Assembly (NCBI RefSeq): GCF_001426345.1
Contig: NZ_LMEM01000011.1
Location: forward strand, 62,001-126,000
Reading direction: 5' to 3'
Length of the DNA stretch: 64,000 nucleotides
Source of the DNA: Devosia sp. Root436
GTDB lineage: Bacteria; Pseudomonadota; Alphaproteobacteria; Rhizobiales; Devosiaceae
The notes beneath the pieces were generated by a model. It was not told where the DNA came from. It worked only from the letters and a program-made list of their open reading frames with translations, and made no database searches. Made by a program: the position numbers and the translations under genes. Positions 15,341-23,820 of this stretch are shown here, piece by piece (position 1 is the stretch's first letter; the number at the start of each line of letters is the position of its first letter).

Positions 15341-17098
15341 CTAGATCACTTTAAGCAGCGGCCAACCGTCATCGGTGGGAGCGGCCAGGCGACGTTCGGC
15401 AATGGCGAGCATCGCCTGATGCTGGCTGAGGTGGACCTGACCGCCCAGATGGGCCAGGAATTCCGTGCCCGAGAGCCGATCCGCGACGGGACCCTTCACC
15501 TCGGACAGGTGCAGGCGAATGTTTAGATCGCTCAGGCGCTCATTGATGGCTTCGAGACTTTCGAGCGCTGACATGTCGATGACGTTGACTGCTGAGCACA
15601 TCAGAACGACGTCGGTCAGGCCCGGATTGGCCGCCACCTGGTTGATGACAAGGTCTTCGAGGTAGCGTGCATTGGCAAAGTAGAGGCTTTCGTCGATGCG
15701 GATCGAGAGCACACCGGGGACGGTATCGACCTTGTGGCGCTTGATGTTGCGATAGTGCTCTGTGCCGGGGACCAGGCCTACAACTGCGGCATGCGGCTGC
15801 GAGGAACGGTAAAGGAAGACCAGGATCGATGCGCCGACGCCTAGGGAAATGCCGACTTCGACACCCAGCAGCAGCGTACCGAACATGGTAATCACCACAG
15901 CCGCGAAATCGGCTTTGGAATACGCCCAGGCACGCTTGAGGGTGGAGAAATCTACCAGGGTCAGCACCGCGATGACGATGGTCGCAGCTAGCGTGGCTTT
16001 GGGGAGAATGGCGAGGAACGGCGTCAGCAGCAGCGTGGCGCCGGCAATGCCGATGGCGGTGAAGGCGCCGGCAGCAGGTGTCGCGGCGCCGGCGTCGAAG
16101 TTGACGACGGAGCGTGCGAAGCCGCCGGTGACCGGGAAACCGCCACCAATGGCTGCCGCGATGTTGGTGGCACCCAGGCCGATGAGTTCCTGGTTGGGTG
16201 AAATGCGCTCGCGGCGCTTGGCGGCCAGGGTCTGGGCCACCGAGATGGATTCGACAAACCCGACGATCGAGATGATCAGCGCCGGCAAGGCCAGTTGCTG
16301 GATGGTATCCGTAGTGAAACTGGGCAGCGACAGCATAGGCAGGCCCTGCGGCACCTGGCCGACGAGCGAGACCCCCTTTGCGCCGAGGTCGAACAGCACA
16401 GACATGGCCATGGTGAGGAACACGACCAGCACAGGACCGGCCCGGACGATGATGGTGGCGACACCCGTGGGCAGGCCGAACCGGGCGAGCCAGTTCTTGA
16501 GATCAAGCCGTATCCAGAGCAGCAGCGACAGGGCGATCGCACCCACCATAACGGTGTACACGTTGGCCTGGCCAAGATGCTCGACGATCGAGGAGATCAG
16601 GTCGGGCATGGCATGGCCTTCGGTCTTGATGCCGAGCAGGCCACCGACCTGGCTGGTGGCGATGATGATGCCCGAAGCGGTAATGAAGCCCGATATTACA
16701 GGATGCGACAGGAAATTGGCGATGAAGCCGAGGCGGAACAGGCCCATCAGCATCAGCATGACGCCCGACAGCAGGGCCAGCAGAATGGCAGCGCTGGCAT
16801 AATCCACCGAGCCTTGCGCCGCGACGCGGCCCACGGCGGCTGCGGTCATCAGCGAGACGACGGCCACGGGACCCACCGCGAGCGCCGATGAGGTGCCGAA
16901 GATCGCATAGGCGATCAGCGGCAGAATGGAGGCATAAAGACCCACTTCCGGCGGCAGGCCGGCCAGCAGCGCATAGGCCAGCGATTGCGGGATCAGCATG
17001 ATGGTCACGATGATCGCCGCGATGAGATCGCTGGTCAGCGTCTGCCGGTTATAGCGCCGGCCCCAATCGAGAATGGGGAAGTAGGACTTGATGTTCAT
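15341..17098 (-). CDS. SulP family anion transporter with STAS domain
   Basis: 585 residues. The N-terminal 400 residues form the multi-helix sulfate permease domain, beginning with the family signature around IMLIPQSLAYALLAGLPPEVGLYASILP. The C-terminus (about 435-560) is a STAS domain with VVLMCSAVNVIDMSALESLEAI. SulP proteins move sulfate, bicarbonate or other anions across the inner membrane. Placed between the DUF442 and sqr genes with a 6-base gap from DUF442, it probably handles an oxidised sulfur product such as sulfite or sulfate, though direction and substrate are inferred only from context. Confidence 0.93.
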   Translation of the reverse strand: MNIKSYFPILDWGRRYNRQTLTSDLIAAIIVTIMLIPQSLAYALLAGLPPEVGLYASILPLIAYAIFGTSSALAVGPVAVVSLMTAAAVGRVAAQGSVDYASAAILLALLSGVMLMLMGLFRLGFIANFLSHPVISGFITASGIIIATSQVGGLLGIKTEGHAMPDLISSIVEHLGQANVYTVMVGAIALSLLLWIRLDLKNWLARFGLPTGVATIIVRAGPVLVVFLTMAMSVLFDLGAKGVSLVGQVPQGLPMLSLPSFTTDTIQQLALPALIISIVGFVESISVAQTLAAKRRERISPNQELIGLGATNIAAAIGGGFPVTGGFARSVVNFDAGAATPAAGAFTAIGIAGATLLLTPFLAILPKATLAATIVIAVLTLVDFSTLKRAWAYSKADFAAVVITMFGTLLLGVEVGISLGVGASILVFLYRSSQPHAAVVGLVPGTEHYRNIKRHKVDTVPGVLSIRIDESLYFANARYLEDLVINQVAANPGLTDVVLMCSAVNVIDMSALESLEAINERLSDLNIRLHLSEVKGPVADRLSGTEFLAHLGGQVHLSQHQAMLAIAERRLAAPTDDGWPLLKVI

Positions 17099-17104
17099 CG
17101 GCCG

Positions 17105-17431
17105 TTACTTGGACAGGGTGGCGTAGAGGCTGCCGGCGCGGGCGCCGGAGCGGCAATAGCCCAGCATGGGTTTGGGGAGCTTTTCCCAGGCGTCATGGAA
17201 GCGGATGATCTGGCCTTCGCCGAGAGGGCCGGAGACCGGGATGTGGACGATGCCGATGCCGGCGGCGGCTGCCGCCTTGGCCACCGCCTCAAAGCTTGGC
17301 TGGCCGCTTTCCTCATTGTCTGGGCGGGCGCAGACGATGGACTTGAAGCCTGCATCGGCGACGGCCTGCACCTGCTCGGGCAGGATCTGGCCGGTGGCGG
17401 AGAAGTCGGGAGCGATCTGGCGGATATTCAT
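17105..17431 (-). CDS. DUF442 / TIGR01244-type sulfur transferase
   Basis: 108-residue phosphatase-like or rhodanese-like domain. It starts MNIRQIAPDFSATGQI, with AGFKSIVCARPDNE and a catalytic loop GYCRSGARAGS. In many bacteria this domain is fused to the N-terminus of the Blh persulfide dioxygenase; here it is a separate gene directly after it. It is expected to transfer sulfane sulfur, for example from glutathione persulfide. The start has AGGAAAG 8 bases upstream. An in-frame ATG 13 codons earlier (17470) is possible but less well placed. Confidence 0.85.
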   Translation of the reverse strand: MNIRQIAPDFSATGQILPEQVQAVADAGFKSIVCARPDNEESGQPSFEAVAKAAAAAGIGIVHIPVSGPLGEGQIIRFHDAWEKLPKPMLGYCRSGARAGSLYATLSK

Positions 17432-17472
17432 GGGTCGGTCTTTCCTGGGTTTGTTGTTGAAGGGCCACATGT

Positions 17473-18366
17473 TCAGAGGCCGTTTACGGGGACTTTGAGG
17501 TAGGTCTTGCCGTCGCTGTCCTTGGGCGGCAGCTGGCCGGCGCGCATGTTGACCTGCAGCGCCGGGATGATGAGCTTGGGCATGTCGAGCGTGGCGTCGC
17601 GGGCCTCGCGCATGGCGACGAAGCTGTCCTCGTCCGTGCCCTGCCCCACATGGATGTTGTGGTCGATCTCGTCGCCCACCGTGGTCTCCCAGGCGATGTC
17701 GCGACCGTTCGGACCATAGTCGTGGCACATGAAGAGACGCATCTGGCGCGGCAGCGACAGCACGCGCTGGATCGAGCGATAGAGCGTGCGGGCGTCGCCA
17801 CCCGGGAAATCGGCGCGGGCCGAGCCGCCGTCGGGCATGAACAGGGTGTCGCCGACAAAGGCGGCATCGCCGGCAACATGGGTCATGCAGGCGGGGGTGT
17901 GGCCTGGCGTATGCATCACATGCACGGTGAGCCCGCCGATCTGGTAGCTGTCGCCATCCCCGAACAGGCGGTCGAACTGGCTGCCGTCGCGCCGGAACTC
18001 GGTGCCTTCGTTGAACACCTTGCCAAAGGTGTCCTGCACGATGGTAATGTTTTCCCCGATCCCCAGCTTGCCGCCGAGCTTGCCCTGGATATAGGGCGCG
18101 CCGGACAAATGGTCGGCGTGGACATGGGTTTCGATCAGCCATTCGAGCTTGAGGTTATTTTCCTCGATATGGCGGATGATGGCGTCGGCGCCGTCATAGG
18201 TGATGCGACCGGCGGCGTAGTCGATGTCCATGACGCTGTCGATCACGGCGCAGGACGACGAGTTGGGGTCCTTGACCACATAGCTGATGGTATTGGTCGG
18301 CGCGTCGAAGAAGGCGGTGACCTCGGGGTGGACCGAGAGATCGGTGTCGAACGGAACGGTGCGCAT
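17473..18366 (-). CDS. blh: Persulfide dioxygenase-like metallo-beta-lactamase fold protein (Blh/ETHE1)
   Basis: 297 residues of the Blh/ETHE1 branch, non-haem iron enzymes that oxidise glutathione persulfide to sulfite. Metal motifs seen are ETHVHADHLSGA, HVMHTPGHTPACMTHV, FVGDTLFMPDGGSARADFPGG and MCHDYGPNGR. The start MRTVPFD at 18366 follows the end of the YeeE gene by 19 bases; longer frames upstream overlap that gene and are rejected. Together with SQR and DUF442 it makes the sulfide to persulfide to sulfite route. In Agrobacterium and Xylella the equivalent blh gene is under BigR. Confidence 0.92.
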   Translation of the reverse strand: MRTVPFDTDLSVHPEVTAFFDAPTNTISYVVKDPNSSSCAVIDSVMDIDYAAGRITYDGADAIIRHIEENNLKLEWLIETHVHADHLSGAPYIQGKLGGKLGIGENITIVQDTFGKVFNEGTEFRRDGSQFDRLFGDGDSYQIGGLTVHVMHTPGHTPACMTHVAGDAAFVGDTLFMPDGGSARADFPGGDARTLYRSIQRVLSLPRQMRLFMCHDYGPNGRDIAWETTVGDEIDHNIHVGQGTDEDSFVAMREARDATLDMPKLIIPALQVNMRAGQLPPKDSDGKTYLKVPVNGL

Positions 18367-18385
18367 GGCTTGGCTCCTTGTGAGC

Positions 18386-18826
18386 TTAGGCGGTTTGGGT
18401 GACGCGCTGGTCCAGCGCGAGGCGAAGCGTGCGGGCGGCAAAAATACCGACCAGCATAGCGCCGACGAAGGCCCATGCCGAGATCTCGCCGAGGCCCAGC
18501 GCCGGAATGGCGCCGCCGGGGCAGAAACCGGAGATGCCCCAGCCGATGCCGAAGATGGCGGAGCCGTTCACTAGCTGTACGTCAAGCTTGCGGTTGGTCG
18601 GCAGGTGAAACTTTGCTTCGCAGACCGGCTTGTCGCGTCGCAGCACGAAGCGGTAGCCGATTGCCGTGACGATCAATGCCCCGCCCATCACGAAAGCCAG
18701 GGACGGGTCCCAGGCGCCGGCGATATCGAAGAAGTTGAGCACCTTGGCCGGATTGGCCATACCGGACAAGGCGATGCCGGTGCCGAAGACGAGGCCGATG
18801 CTGGCGGCAAGAAGAGTGCGCGGCAT
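18386..18826 (-). CDS. YeeE/YedE family membrane protein, second half (DUF6691)
   Basis: 146 residues with about four hydrophobic helices. It contains WGISGFCPGGAIPALGLG, the conserved cysteine loop of the C-terminal repeat of YeeE/TsuA thiosulfate transporters. With the preceding gene it makes a split YeeE: each product corresponds to one half of the full-length protein. The start shares one base with the stop of the preceding gene (TGATG), which indicates coupled, equimolar translation. It probably takes sulfur compounds across the inner membrane. Confidence 0.9.
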   Translation of the reverse strand: MPRTLLAASIGLVFGTGIALSGMANPAKVLNFFDIAGAWDPSLAFVMGGALIVTAIGYRFVLRRDKPVCEAKFHLPTNRKLDVQLVNGSAIFGIGWGISGFCPGGAIPALGLGEISAWAFVGAMLVGIFAARTLRLALDQRVTQTA

Positions 18827-19254
18827 CAGACACCCCCGAGCAGGCGACGAATGACGAAGACCGTGATCATCGCAGTCCCGAGAAAGATGGCGGTGGCCAC
18901 GATCGAGCGGGGCGACAGCCGGGCCATGCCGCAGACACCATGACCGGAGGTGCAGCCGGAGCCGAAATAGACGCCGACCCCGACGATCAGGCCGCCGATG
19001 ACGATCCACGGCGCGGGAACGGGACTGGAATAGTCGATAGCCTGACTGGTCAGGCCCAGGATCAGCATCGGGGCGAGGATGGCGCCGGCGATAAAGGCGG
19101 CGCGCCAGGCCCAGTCGCTGGAGACGGGTGGCAGAAGGCTGGTCAGAATGCCAGTCATGCCGGCAATGCGGCCATGGAAGGCCATCAGAAGAACGGCGGA
19201 GAGCCCGATCAACGTGCCGCCAAGCAGCGACAGGAGAGGGGTGAATTCAGTCAT
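18826..19254 (-). CDS. YeeE/YedE family membrane protein, first half
   Basis: 142 residues, four predicted membrane segments. The cysteine loop GSGCTSGHGVCGMARLS is the hallmark of YeeE/YedE sulfur transporters, where such cysteines relay thiosulfate. It is followed by an overlapping partner gene for the other half and preceded 3 bases away by the DUF2892 gene, so it belongs to the BigR-controlled operon. Confidence 0.9.
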   Translation of the reverse strand: MTEFTPLLSLLGGTLIGLSAVLLMAFHGRIAGMTGILTSLLPPVSSDWAWRAAFIAGAILAPMLILGLTSQAIDYSSPVPAPWIVIGGLIVGVGVYFGSGCTSGHGVCGMARLSPRSIVATAIFLGTAMITVFVIRRLLGGV

Positions 19255-19257
19255 GAA

Positions 19258-19473
19258 CTAAGAAACCTTCCGGGTGGAGAGGCCAAGGATGGCGTAGAGC
19301 GGGCAGAAGCGGACGACGGCGGTGACAATCAGCACTGCGCCGACGGCGACGGAGGCCCAGAGCCAAAGGGGATTGGCGAACAGGGGCAGGCCGGACAACA
19401 ATGGCAGCAGAACCAGCACCGCTCCGATGACGACGCGGGCAATCCGGTCGGGTGTTCCGACATTGATTCTCAT
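19258..19473 (-). CDS. DUF2892 small membrane protein
   Basis: 71 residues: MRINVGTPDRIARVVIGAVL, a second helix, then VRFCPLYAILGLST. The family (YgaP C-terminal type) often occurs as a membrane anchor of rhodaneses or as a stand-alone partner in sulfide-resistance operons; the Cys in RFCPLY is conserved in it. It is the first gene of the minus-strand sulfide operon, 75 bases from the divergent bigR. Its biochemical role is not established. Confidence 0.88.
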   Translation of the reverse strand: MRINVGTPDRIARVVIGAVLVLLPLLSGLPLFANPLWLWASVAVGAVLIVTAVVRFCPLYAILGLSTRKVS

Positions 19474-19510
19474 GACGATGTCCTTGAAGCTTGAGGGAAA
19501 TCAGCTGATA

Positions 19511-19537
19511 TTGACTTTACGCATGATCTTATATAAG
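19511..19537. promoter_or_regulatory. bigR promoter with overlapping palindromic operator
   Basis: TTGACT at 19511-19516 and the AT-rich palindrome CTTATATAAG at 19528-19537, which contains a TATAAG -10-like hexamer with 15 bases spacing. The palindrome lies in the 75-base divergent region between bigR and the DUF2892 operon. BigR-type repressors bind AT-rich palindromes covering the -10 region of both genes, so this is the likely operator. Confidence 0.5.
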
Positions 19538-19548
19538 AAGATTCTAAT

Positions 19549-19854
19549 ATGATCAAGATGGAAATCGACAAAATGGAGGCCAATGCCGAGCAGGCCACGC
19601 GCCTGCTTACGGCCATGGCCAATCCCAAGCGGTTGCTGATCCTGTGCAACCTGCTGGAGCGCGAGATGAATGTTACCGAACTGGGCGAGCGGGTGGCGCT
19701 GGGGCAGTCGCCGCTATCGCAGCACCTCTCCAAGCTGCGGGCCTGGGACTTCGTCAAAACCCGGCGGGACGGCCAGCAGGTCCACTACAGCATCGCCTCC
19801 GACGCGGTGAAGCATGTGCTGACAACGCTTTATGGAATTTATTGTGCTGACTGA
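19549..19854 (+). CDS. bigR: BigR/SqrR-type persulfide-sensing ArsR repressor
   Basis: 101-residue winged-helix ArsR family repressor. The DNA-binding helix region is ELGERVALGQSPLSQHLSKLRAW. Two cysteines, C33 (RLLILCNLLE) and C99 (YGIYCAD), are 66 residues apart, exactly the spacing of the redox pair C41/C107 of SqrR as I recall it; persulfide bridging of that pair releases DNA. The start at 19549 is the first of three in-frame ATGs (codons 1, 4, 9). It is divergent from the sulfide-oxidation operon, which it should derepress when sulfide or persulfide accumulates. Confidence 0.9.
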   Translation: MIKMEIDKMEANAEQATRLLTAMANPKRLLILCNLLEREMNVTELGERVALGQSPLSQHLSKLRAWDFVKTRRDGQQVHYSIASDAVKHVLTTLYGIYCAD

Positions 19855-20099
19855 CCGAAGCGTAGGTGACGGTCAGTCAGGGATTGACCCCCTGCCGCTG
19901 CGGATCTTGGCCGGCGTGGTGTGCTGCATCTTGGCAGAGGCGCTGCTGTGGCTACCCGTACCCTGAGCGGCACTGCGTTACCTTGTCATTGGCGTCGGTT
20001 CGTCGCTGGATCTAGGTGGACCGCGGCTGAAACTGTCATGCCGTTGACTCTGATATTCGCTTAAAGAGCAAAAATGCCAATTCTACCAAATCCACTTTC

Positions 20100-21878
20100 A
20101 TGACCGACGCTACAGGGAAAGTCGCCGCCCCGACGCTGCGATCCATCGGCATGGCAGGTCGCTATCGCGGGCTCATCATTCTGGGGCTTGCCGCGCTTGT
20201 CGGCATCGCCGCGGGGATAGTGGTGACCGCCATGAGCTGGGCAACCCAGCACCTGCATATGCTACTGTTCGGCATATCGGACGGCGGCAGGCTGAGTGCG
20301 CAGACCTCCTTGGCGACAACCTGGCTGGCGCTCGTTCCGGCTGCCGGCGGCGTGCTGATGGCGCTGAGTGTCGTGCTGTCCCGCCGATTTCGGACCCGCC
20401 CGCCCGTCGATCCCATCGAGGCCAACGCCCTGCACGGCGGACGGATGTCCACACGCGAAAGCCTGCTGGTGGCCGGCCAGACTATGATTTCGAGCGGCTT
20501 CGGTGCCTCGGTCGGTCTGGAAGCGGGATACACCCAGCTGGCGGCCAGCATCGGGTCACGCCTTGCGACGCTATCCGGCCTGCGCAGAAACGAGATTCGC
20601 ACCCTGGTTGGCTGTGGTGCGGCCGGTGCCATCGCCGCGGCGTTTGGGGCGCCGCTGACCGGTGCCTTCTACGGCTTCGAGTTGATCATCGGTGTCTATT
20701 CGATCGCACTGCTTGGCCCGATTATGGTTGCGGCGCTTGCGGCGAGCCTGACGGCGGCGGCGTTGGGCGCAGCGCAGACGACCATTCATCTGGGCGTTAT
20801 TCCGCAGCTTGGCGCATGGGACGCTATCCCGTTTGTCTTGCTGGGCCTGCTCGGTGGTGGGGCCGCCATTGCGGTGATGCGACTGGTCGTGCTTGTCGAA
20901 CGCGGATTTGCCTGGACACGCATACCATCGGCGGTGCGTCCGGTGATCGGTGGACTGCTGGTTGGCGGCATCGCCTTGCTGACGCCTCAGGCGCTGTCCT
21001 CGGGTCATGGTGCGCTTGATCTGCAGATGGCGTCCGATACCGCCTTGCTGACCATGGTCTCTTTGTTCGCTCTGAAGCTGCTGGCCTCGGCAATCTCCAT
21101 CGGCTCAGGCTTTCGCGGCGGTCTGTTCTTCGCCTCGTTATTTCTGGGAGCGCTCCTGGGAAGAGCCGTCGCACTAACCATTGCGGCGGCAGGCCTGCCT
21201 TTCAGTTTGGATCCCAACCTGGCCATGTTGGTGGGCATGGCATCCATGGCGGTGGGCGTCGTCGGCGGGCCCATGACCATGACGTTTCTCGTCCTTGAGG
21301 TCACCGGCGATCTGGCGATCAGCGCCGCTGTCCTCGCCGCCTCAATAGCGGCGTCCGTTTTGGTGCGCGAAACCTTCGGCTTTTCGTTTTCGACCTGGCG
21401 TCTGCATCTGCGTGGCGAGTCTATTCGCAGCGCCCATGACGTGGGCCGCCTCCGCAACCTGACCGTTCGGTCCATGATGCGGCCCGACGTGAAGACAGTG
21501 CGCGCGGGCACGACGATCGAGGCGTTCCGAGAGGCTTATCCACTGGGTTCGACGGAGCGGGTGGTCGCCCTCGACCAAGCGGGGCGATATGTAGGAATTG
21601 TGCTGGTTGCGGACGCGTATGCGCGGCGCGTTGGCAGCCCAGACGCCGCAGAGCTGCAAATCGACAGTCTGCTCAAGTTTACCGATTTCGTTTTAGTGCC
21701 CGGGCAGTCTGCCGAGCAGGCCGCGACCCGGTTCGAGCAATCGCATAGCGAAGAGCTCGCCGTCGTCCAGAGCGCGGACAACCACGCCGTTGTCGGCTTG
21801 CTGACGGAAGCTCACCTGTTGCGTCGCTATGCCGAGGAGCTGGACAAATCCAGGCAGGACCTTACCGGCGAGACCTAG
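20100..21878 (+). CDS. ClC family chloride channel/antiporter with CBS domains
   Basis: 592 residues. The N-terminal 430 residues are a ClC membrane domain, with SSGFGASVGLEAGYTQ (filter loop), CGAAGAIAAAFGAPLTGAFYGFE and GSGFRGGLFFASLFLGALLG. A cytoplasmic pair of CBS domains follows (RSMMRPDVKTVRAG, then FVLVPGQSAEQAA). These proteins exchange chloride for protons or conduct chloride. The filter differs from the textbook GSGIP, reading SGFGA, as in many alphaproteobacterial homologues. There is no clear Shine-Dalgarno at the ATG used; codon 18 is another possible start. It stands alone, with no evident link to the sulfide genes beyond position. Confidence 0.9.
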   Translation: MTDATGKVAAPTLRSIGMAGRYRGLIILGLAALVGIAAGIVVTAMSWATQHLHMLLFGISDGGRLSAQTSLATTWLALVPAAGGVLMALSVVLSRRFRTRPPVDPIEANALHGGRMSTRESLLVAGQTMISSGFGASVGLEAGYTQLAASIGSRLATLSGLRRNEIRTLVGCGAAGAIAAAFGAPLTGAFYGFELIIGVYSIALLGPIMVAALAASLTAAALGAAQTTIHLGVIPQLGAWDAIPFVLLGLLGGGAAIAVMRLVVLVERGFAWTRIPSAVRPVIGGLLVGGIALLTPQALSSGHGALDLQMASDTALLTMVSLFALKLLASAISIGSGFRGGLFFASLFLGALLGRAVALTIAAAGLPFSLDPNLAMLVGMASMAVGVVGGPMTMTFLVLEVTGDLAISAAVLAASIAASVLVRETFGFSFSTWRLHLRGESIRSAHDVGRLRNLTVRSMMRPDVKTVRAGTTIEAFREAYPLGSTERVVALDQAGRYVGIVLVADAYARRVGSPDAAELQIDSLLKFTDFVLVPGQSAEQAATRFEQSHSEELAVVQSADNHAVVGLLTEAHLLRRYAEELDKSRQDLTGET

Positions 21879-22069
21879 ACATCAAGGCATGACCTCGCCG
21901 ATCACAAGAAAAGGCACTATGAGCAATGACGCTCGCCGGTCCCATTGGTATGGCGCCTAGACCACCAGGAACGAGGATGAGGTCAGCTGGTTCGAGCCAA
22001 GCCCAGGGAGCTTCCTCCAGCTGGCCTTTCGCCACGCCCCTCCAATGCACGCGGAGCTATCCAACCGTC

Positions 22070-22101
22070 CAAAACCGTTTCAACTTGTCAGTTGAAACGG
22101 T
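22070..22101 (-). terminator. Intrinsic terminator of tRNA-Arg
   Basis: A perfect 11-base stem, ACCGTTTCAAC and GTTGAAACGGT, with a 6-base loop (22074-22101). On the minus strand it is followed by TTTT. It lies 30 bases past the CCA end of the tRNA gene, so it is a standard Rho-independent terminator for it. Confidence 0.75.
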
Positions 22102-22131
22102 GAAATCCAGCTAAGTCGTCTTTGAAAAAAA

Positions 22132-22208
22132 TGGCGCGCCCTAAGAGATTCGAACTCCTGACCCCCAGATTCGTAGTCTGGTGCTCTATCCAGCTGAGCT
22201 AAGGGCGC
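22132..22208 (-). tRNA. tRNA-Arg (anticodon ACG)
   Basis: 77 bases with encoded CCA. The acceptor stem GCGCCCT pairs with AGGGCGC and the discriminator is G. The D-arm is GCTCAGCTGGATAGAGC, the anticodon stem CCAGA/TCTGG holds the loop CTACGAA (anticodon ACG), and the T-arm loop is TTCGAAT. The ACG wobble base is normally deaminated to inosine to read CGU, CGC and CGA. No integrase or duplicated 3' end is found nearby, so it does not appear to be an occupied integration site. Confidence 0.95.
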
Positions 22209-22273
22209 GCACTGCCGGGTTGACCGGCGGTTCCAGGCGGAGGCAAGAAGCTCTTCGGCCTGAAGCGGGGCAA

Positions 22274-22302
22274 CCCATACATGGGTGATCCGGGCTTGGC
22301 AA
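22274..22302 (-). promoter_or_regulatory. Possible tRNA-Arg promoter
   Basis: Read on the minus strand: TTGCCA, a 17-base spacer and TATGGG, about 65 bases upstream of the tRNA 5' end. The -35 box is fair and the -10 box weak. Confidence 0.3.
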
Positions 22303-22337
22303 GCGCGCCGGCGACAGATTTTCGCCAGGAGCAGGCG

Positions 22338-23762
22338 TCAGGGCTGGACGCGCAGGGCGGCTGGCAGGATGAGGTCGAAGCGGGTGCCCTGCGGCTGGTC
22401 GGCCAGCAACAGCCGGCCGCCATGGGCCTCGGTGATTTCGCGGGCAATGGCGAGTCCGAGGCCGGTGCCGCCGGCGCGGGCCGAGCCCTCGAAGGCGACG
22501 AACAGATTGGCGCGGGCGCGCGGCGGCAGGCCGGGGCCATTATCGCTGACCGAGAGGGTGATCGTATCGGCATCCTCAGCCACCGTGACCGACACGGCGG
22601 GGGCGGCGACGCTTGCCGCCTCGAGCGCCTCGCGGGCATTCTTGAGCAGGTTGAGCAGCACGCGGCCCAGCTGGGCGGCATCGACATTGAGCACCAGCGT
22701 CTCGGGCGTGTGGTTGGCAAGGGTGATGGTGGGGTGGCCGACAAGCCGCGCTTCGAATGCGGCATCGTCGACCAGCGCCGCCATGGCCACCGGCGCCATG
22801 ACCGGGGGCGCGGCGGTTTCGCGGCCATAGTCGAGCACAGACTGGGCAAAGCCGATGGCCTTGTCCAGCGTGGTAACGAGGCGCGGCGCCAGCCGCTGCA
22901 CCTTGGGATCGTCGAGCGTTGCCACCTGGTCGGAGAGCAATTGCGCCGAAGTCAGGGTGTTGCGCAGGTCGTGATTGATCTTGGCGACAGCCAGGCCGAG
23001 ATCGGCCAGGTGCCGGCGCTGGCGCAGCATGGAGAAGAGATCGGATTCCATGGCGGCCAGCTCGCGCTCGACGATGCCGATTTCGTCGCGCCGGGGCGAC
23101 GGGGTGATGATGAGGCTGGCATTTTCCGGCGCCTGGCGGAAGGCCAGCATGTTCTGGGTCAGCCGGCGCACCGGATAGATGAAGAGGTAGCTGGCGAGCA
23201 GGTAGAGCGCCACGGCGGTCACGGCGGCAATGGCCAGCGAGACGATGCCGATCTGGCGGGAATAGGCCAGCATGTCCTGGCGCAGCGGGCGCTCGGACAT
23301 CAGCAGTTCGACAAGGCTGTCATCGAGATCGCCCTGGCCGACGATACGCAGGGTGCGGTCGGGCGTGGCGAAGAGCACGTCGATGGCGCCCAGGATCAGC
23401 GTCATCAGGTCGGCCTGGCGCATGTCGGCGGTGACCACCAGGTCCGGCCGCACGGGGCTCGCCAGTTCGATGAGTTGGCTCTGCCCCTGGCGGCGATAGA
23501 CGATGGCATTGGCGCCGGCCGAGGTCAGCAGGCGATCGGTCAGTTCGCGCGGTAGGGCCATGACATCGGGCACGGCATCGAGCACGCGCGCCGCCACCAC
23601 GCCGACGCGCAGGCGGTCGTCGAGCCAGTTGGCGCGGAAACTGGCAAGCGAGGGCAGATACACGACGACCTCAACCAGAAGTATCACCGCGATGATGGTG
23701 GCGATGAGCTTGATCGAGAGGCCGGAGAACCGGCCGGGCAGGACGCTGCGTTCGGCTGTCAT
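22338..23762 (-). CDS. Orphan sensor histidine kinase
   Basis: 474 residues. A membrane helix at about 16-38, a periplasmic domain to about 168 and a second helix at about 170-195 are followed by a HAMP-like linker (YPVRRLTQNMLAFRQ). The phosphoacceptor is H264 in KINHDLRNTLTSAQLL. The ATPase domain has LLNLLKNAREALEAA, SDNGPGLPP and GGTGLGLAIAREITEAHGG. The HDLRN box groups it with NtrB-like or HPK4-type kinases. No response regulator gene is adjacent, so the partner is unknown. It lies upstream of the tRNA-Arg gene on the same strand. Confidence 0.9.
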   Translation of the reverse strand: MTAERSVLPGRFSGLSIKLIATIIAVILLVEVVVYLPSLASFRANWLDDRLRVGVVAARVLDAVPDVMALPRELTDRLLTSAGANAIVYRRQGQSQLIELASPVRPDLVVTADMRQADLMTLILGAIDVLFATPDRTLRIVGQGDLDDSLVELLMSERPLRQDMLAYSRQIGIVSLAIAAVTAVALYLLASYLFIYPVRRLTQNMLAFRQAPENASLIITPSPRRDEIGIVERELAAMESDLFSMLRQRRHLADLGLAVAKINHDLRNTLTSAQLLSDQVATLDDPKVQRLAPRLVTTLDKAIGFAQSVLDYGRETAAPPVMAPVAMAALVDDAAFEARLVGHPTITLANHTPETLVLNVDAAQLGRVLLNLLKNAREALEAASVAAPAVSVTVAEDADTITLSVSDNGPGLPPRARANLFVAFEGSARAGGTGLGLAIAREITEAHGGRLLLADQPQGTRFDLILPAALRVQP

Positions 23763-23820
23763 TTCAAATCATTATAAGGAAAGCCGCCCTGCGCGGAAGC
23801 CCCCGGACAGGGGGATCTGA

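Noticed and set aside
14295..15344. Long plus-strand frame opposite sqr
   Set aside because: It is a shadow of a well-supported gene with three conserved cysteines and FAD motifs on the minus strand.
20100..21878. ClC gene as part of the sulfide regulon
   Set aside because: It is 245 bases from bigR on the same strand with no overlap or shared motif, so only position connects them.
22070..22208. tRNA-Arg as an integration site of a mobile element
   Set aside because: No integrase, no direct repeat of the tRNA 3' end and no foreign-looking genes were found nearby. The adjacent inverted repeat is a terminator.
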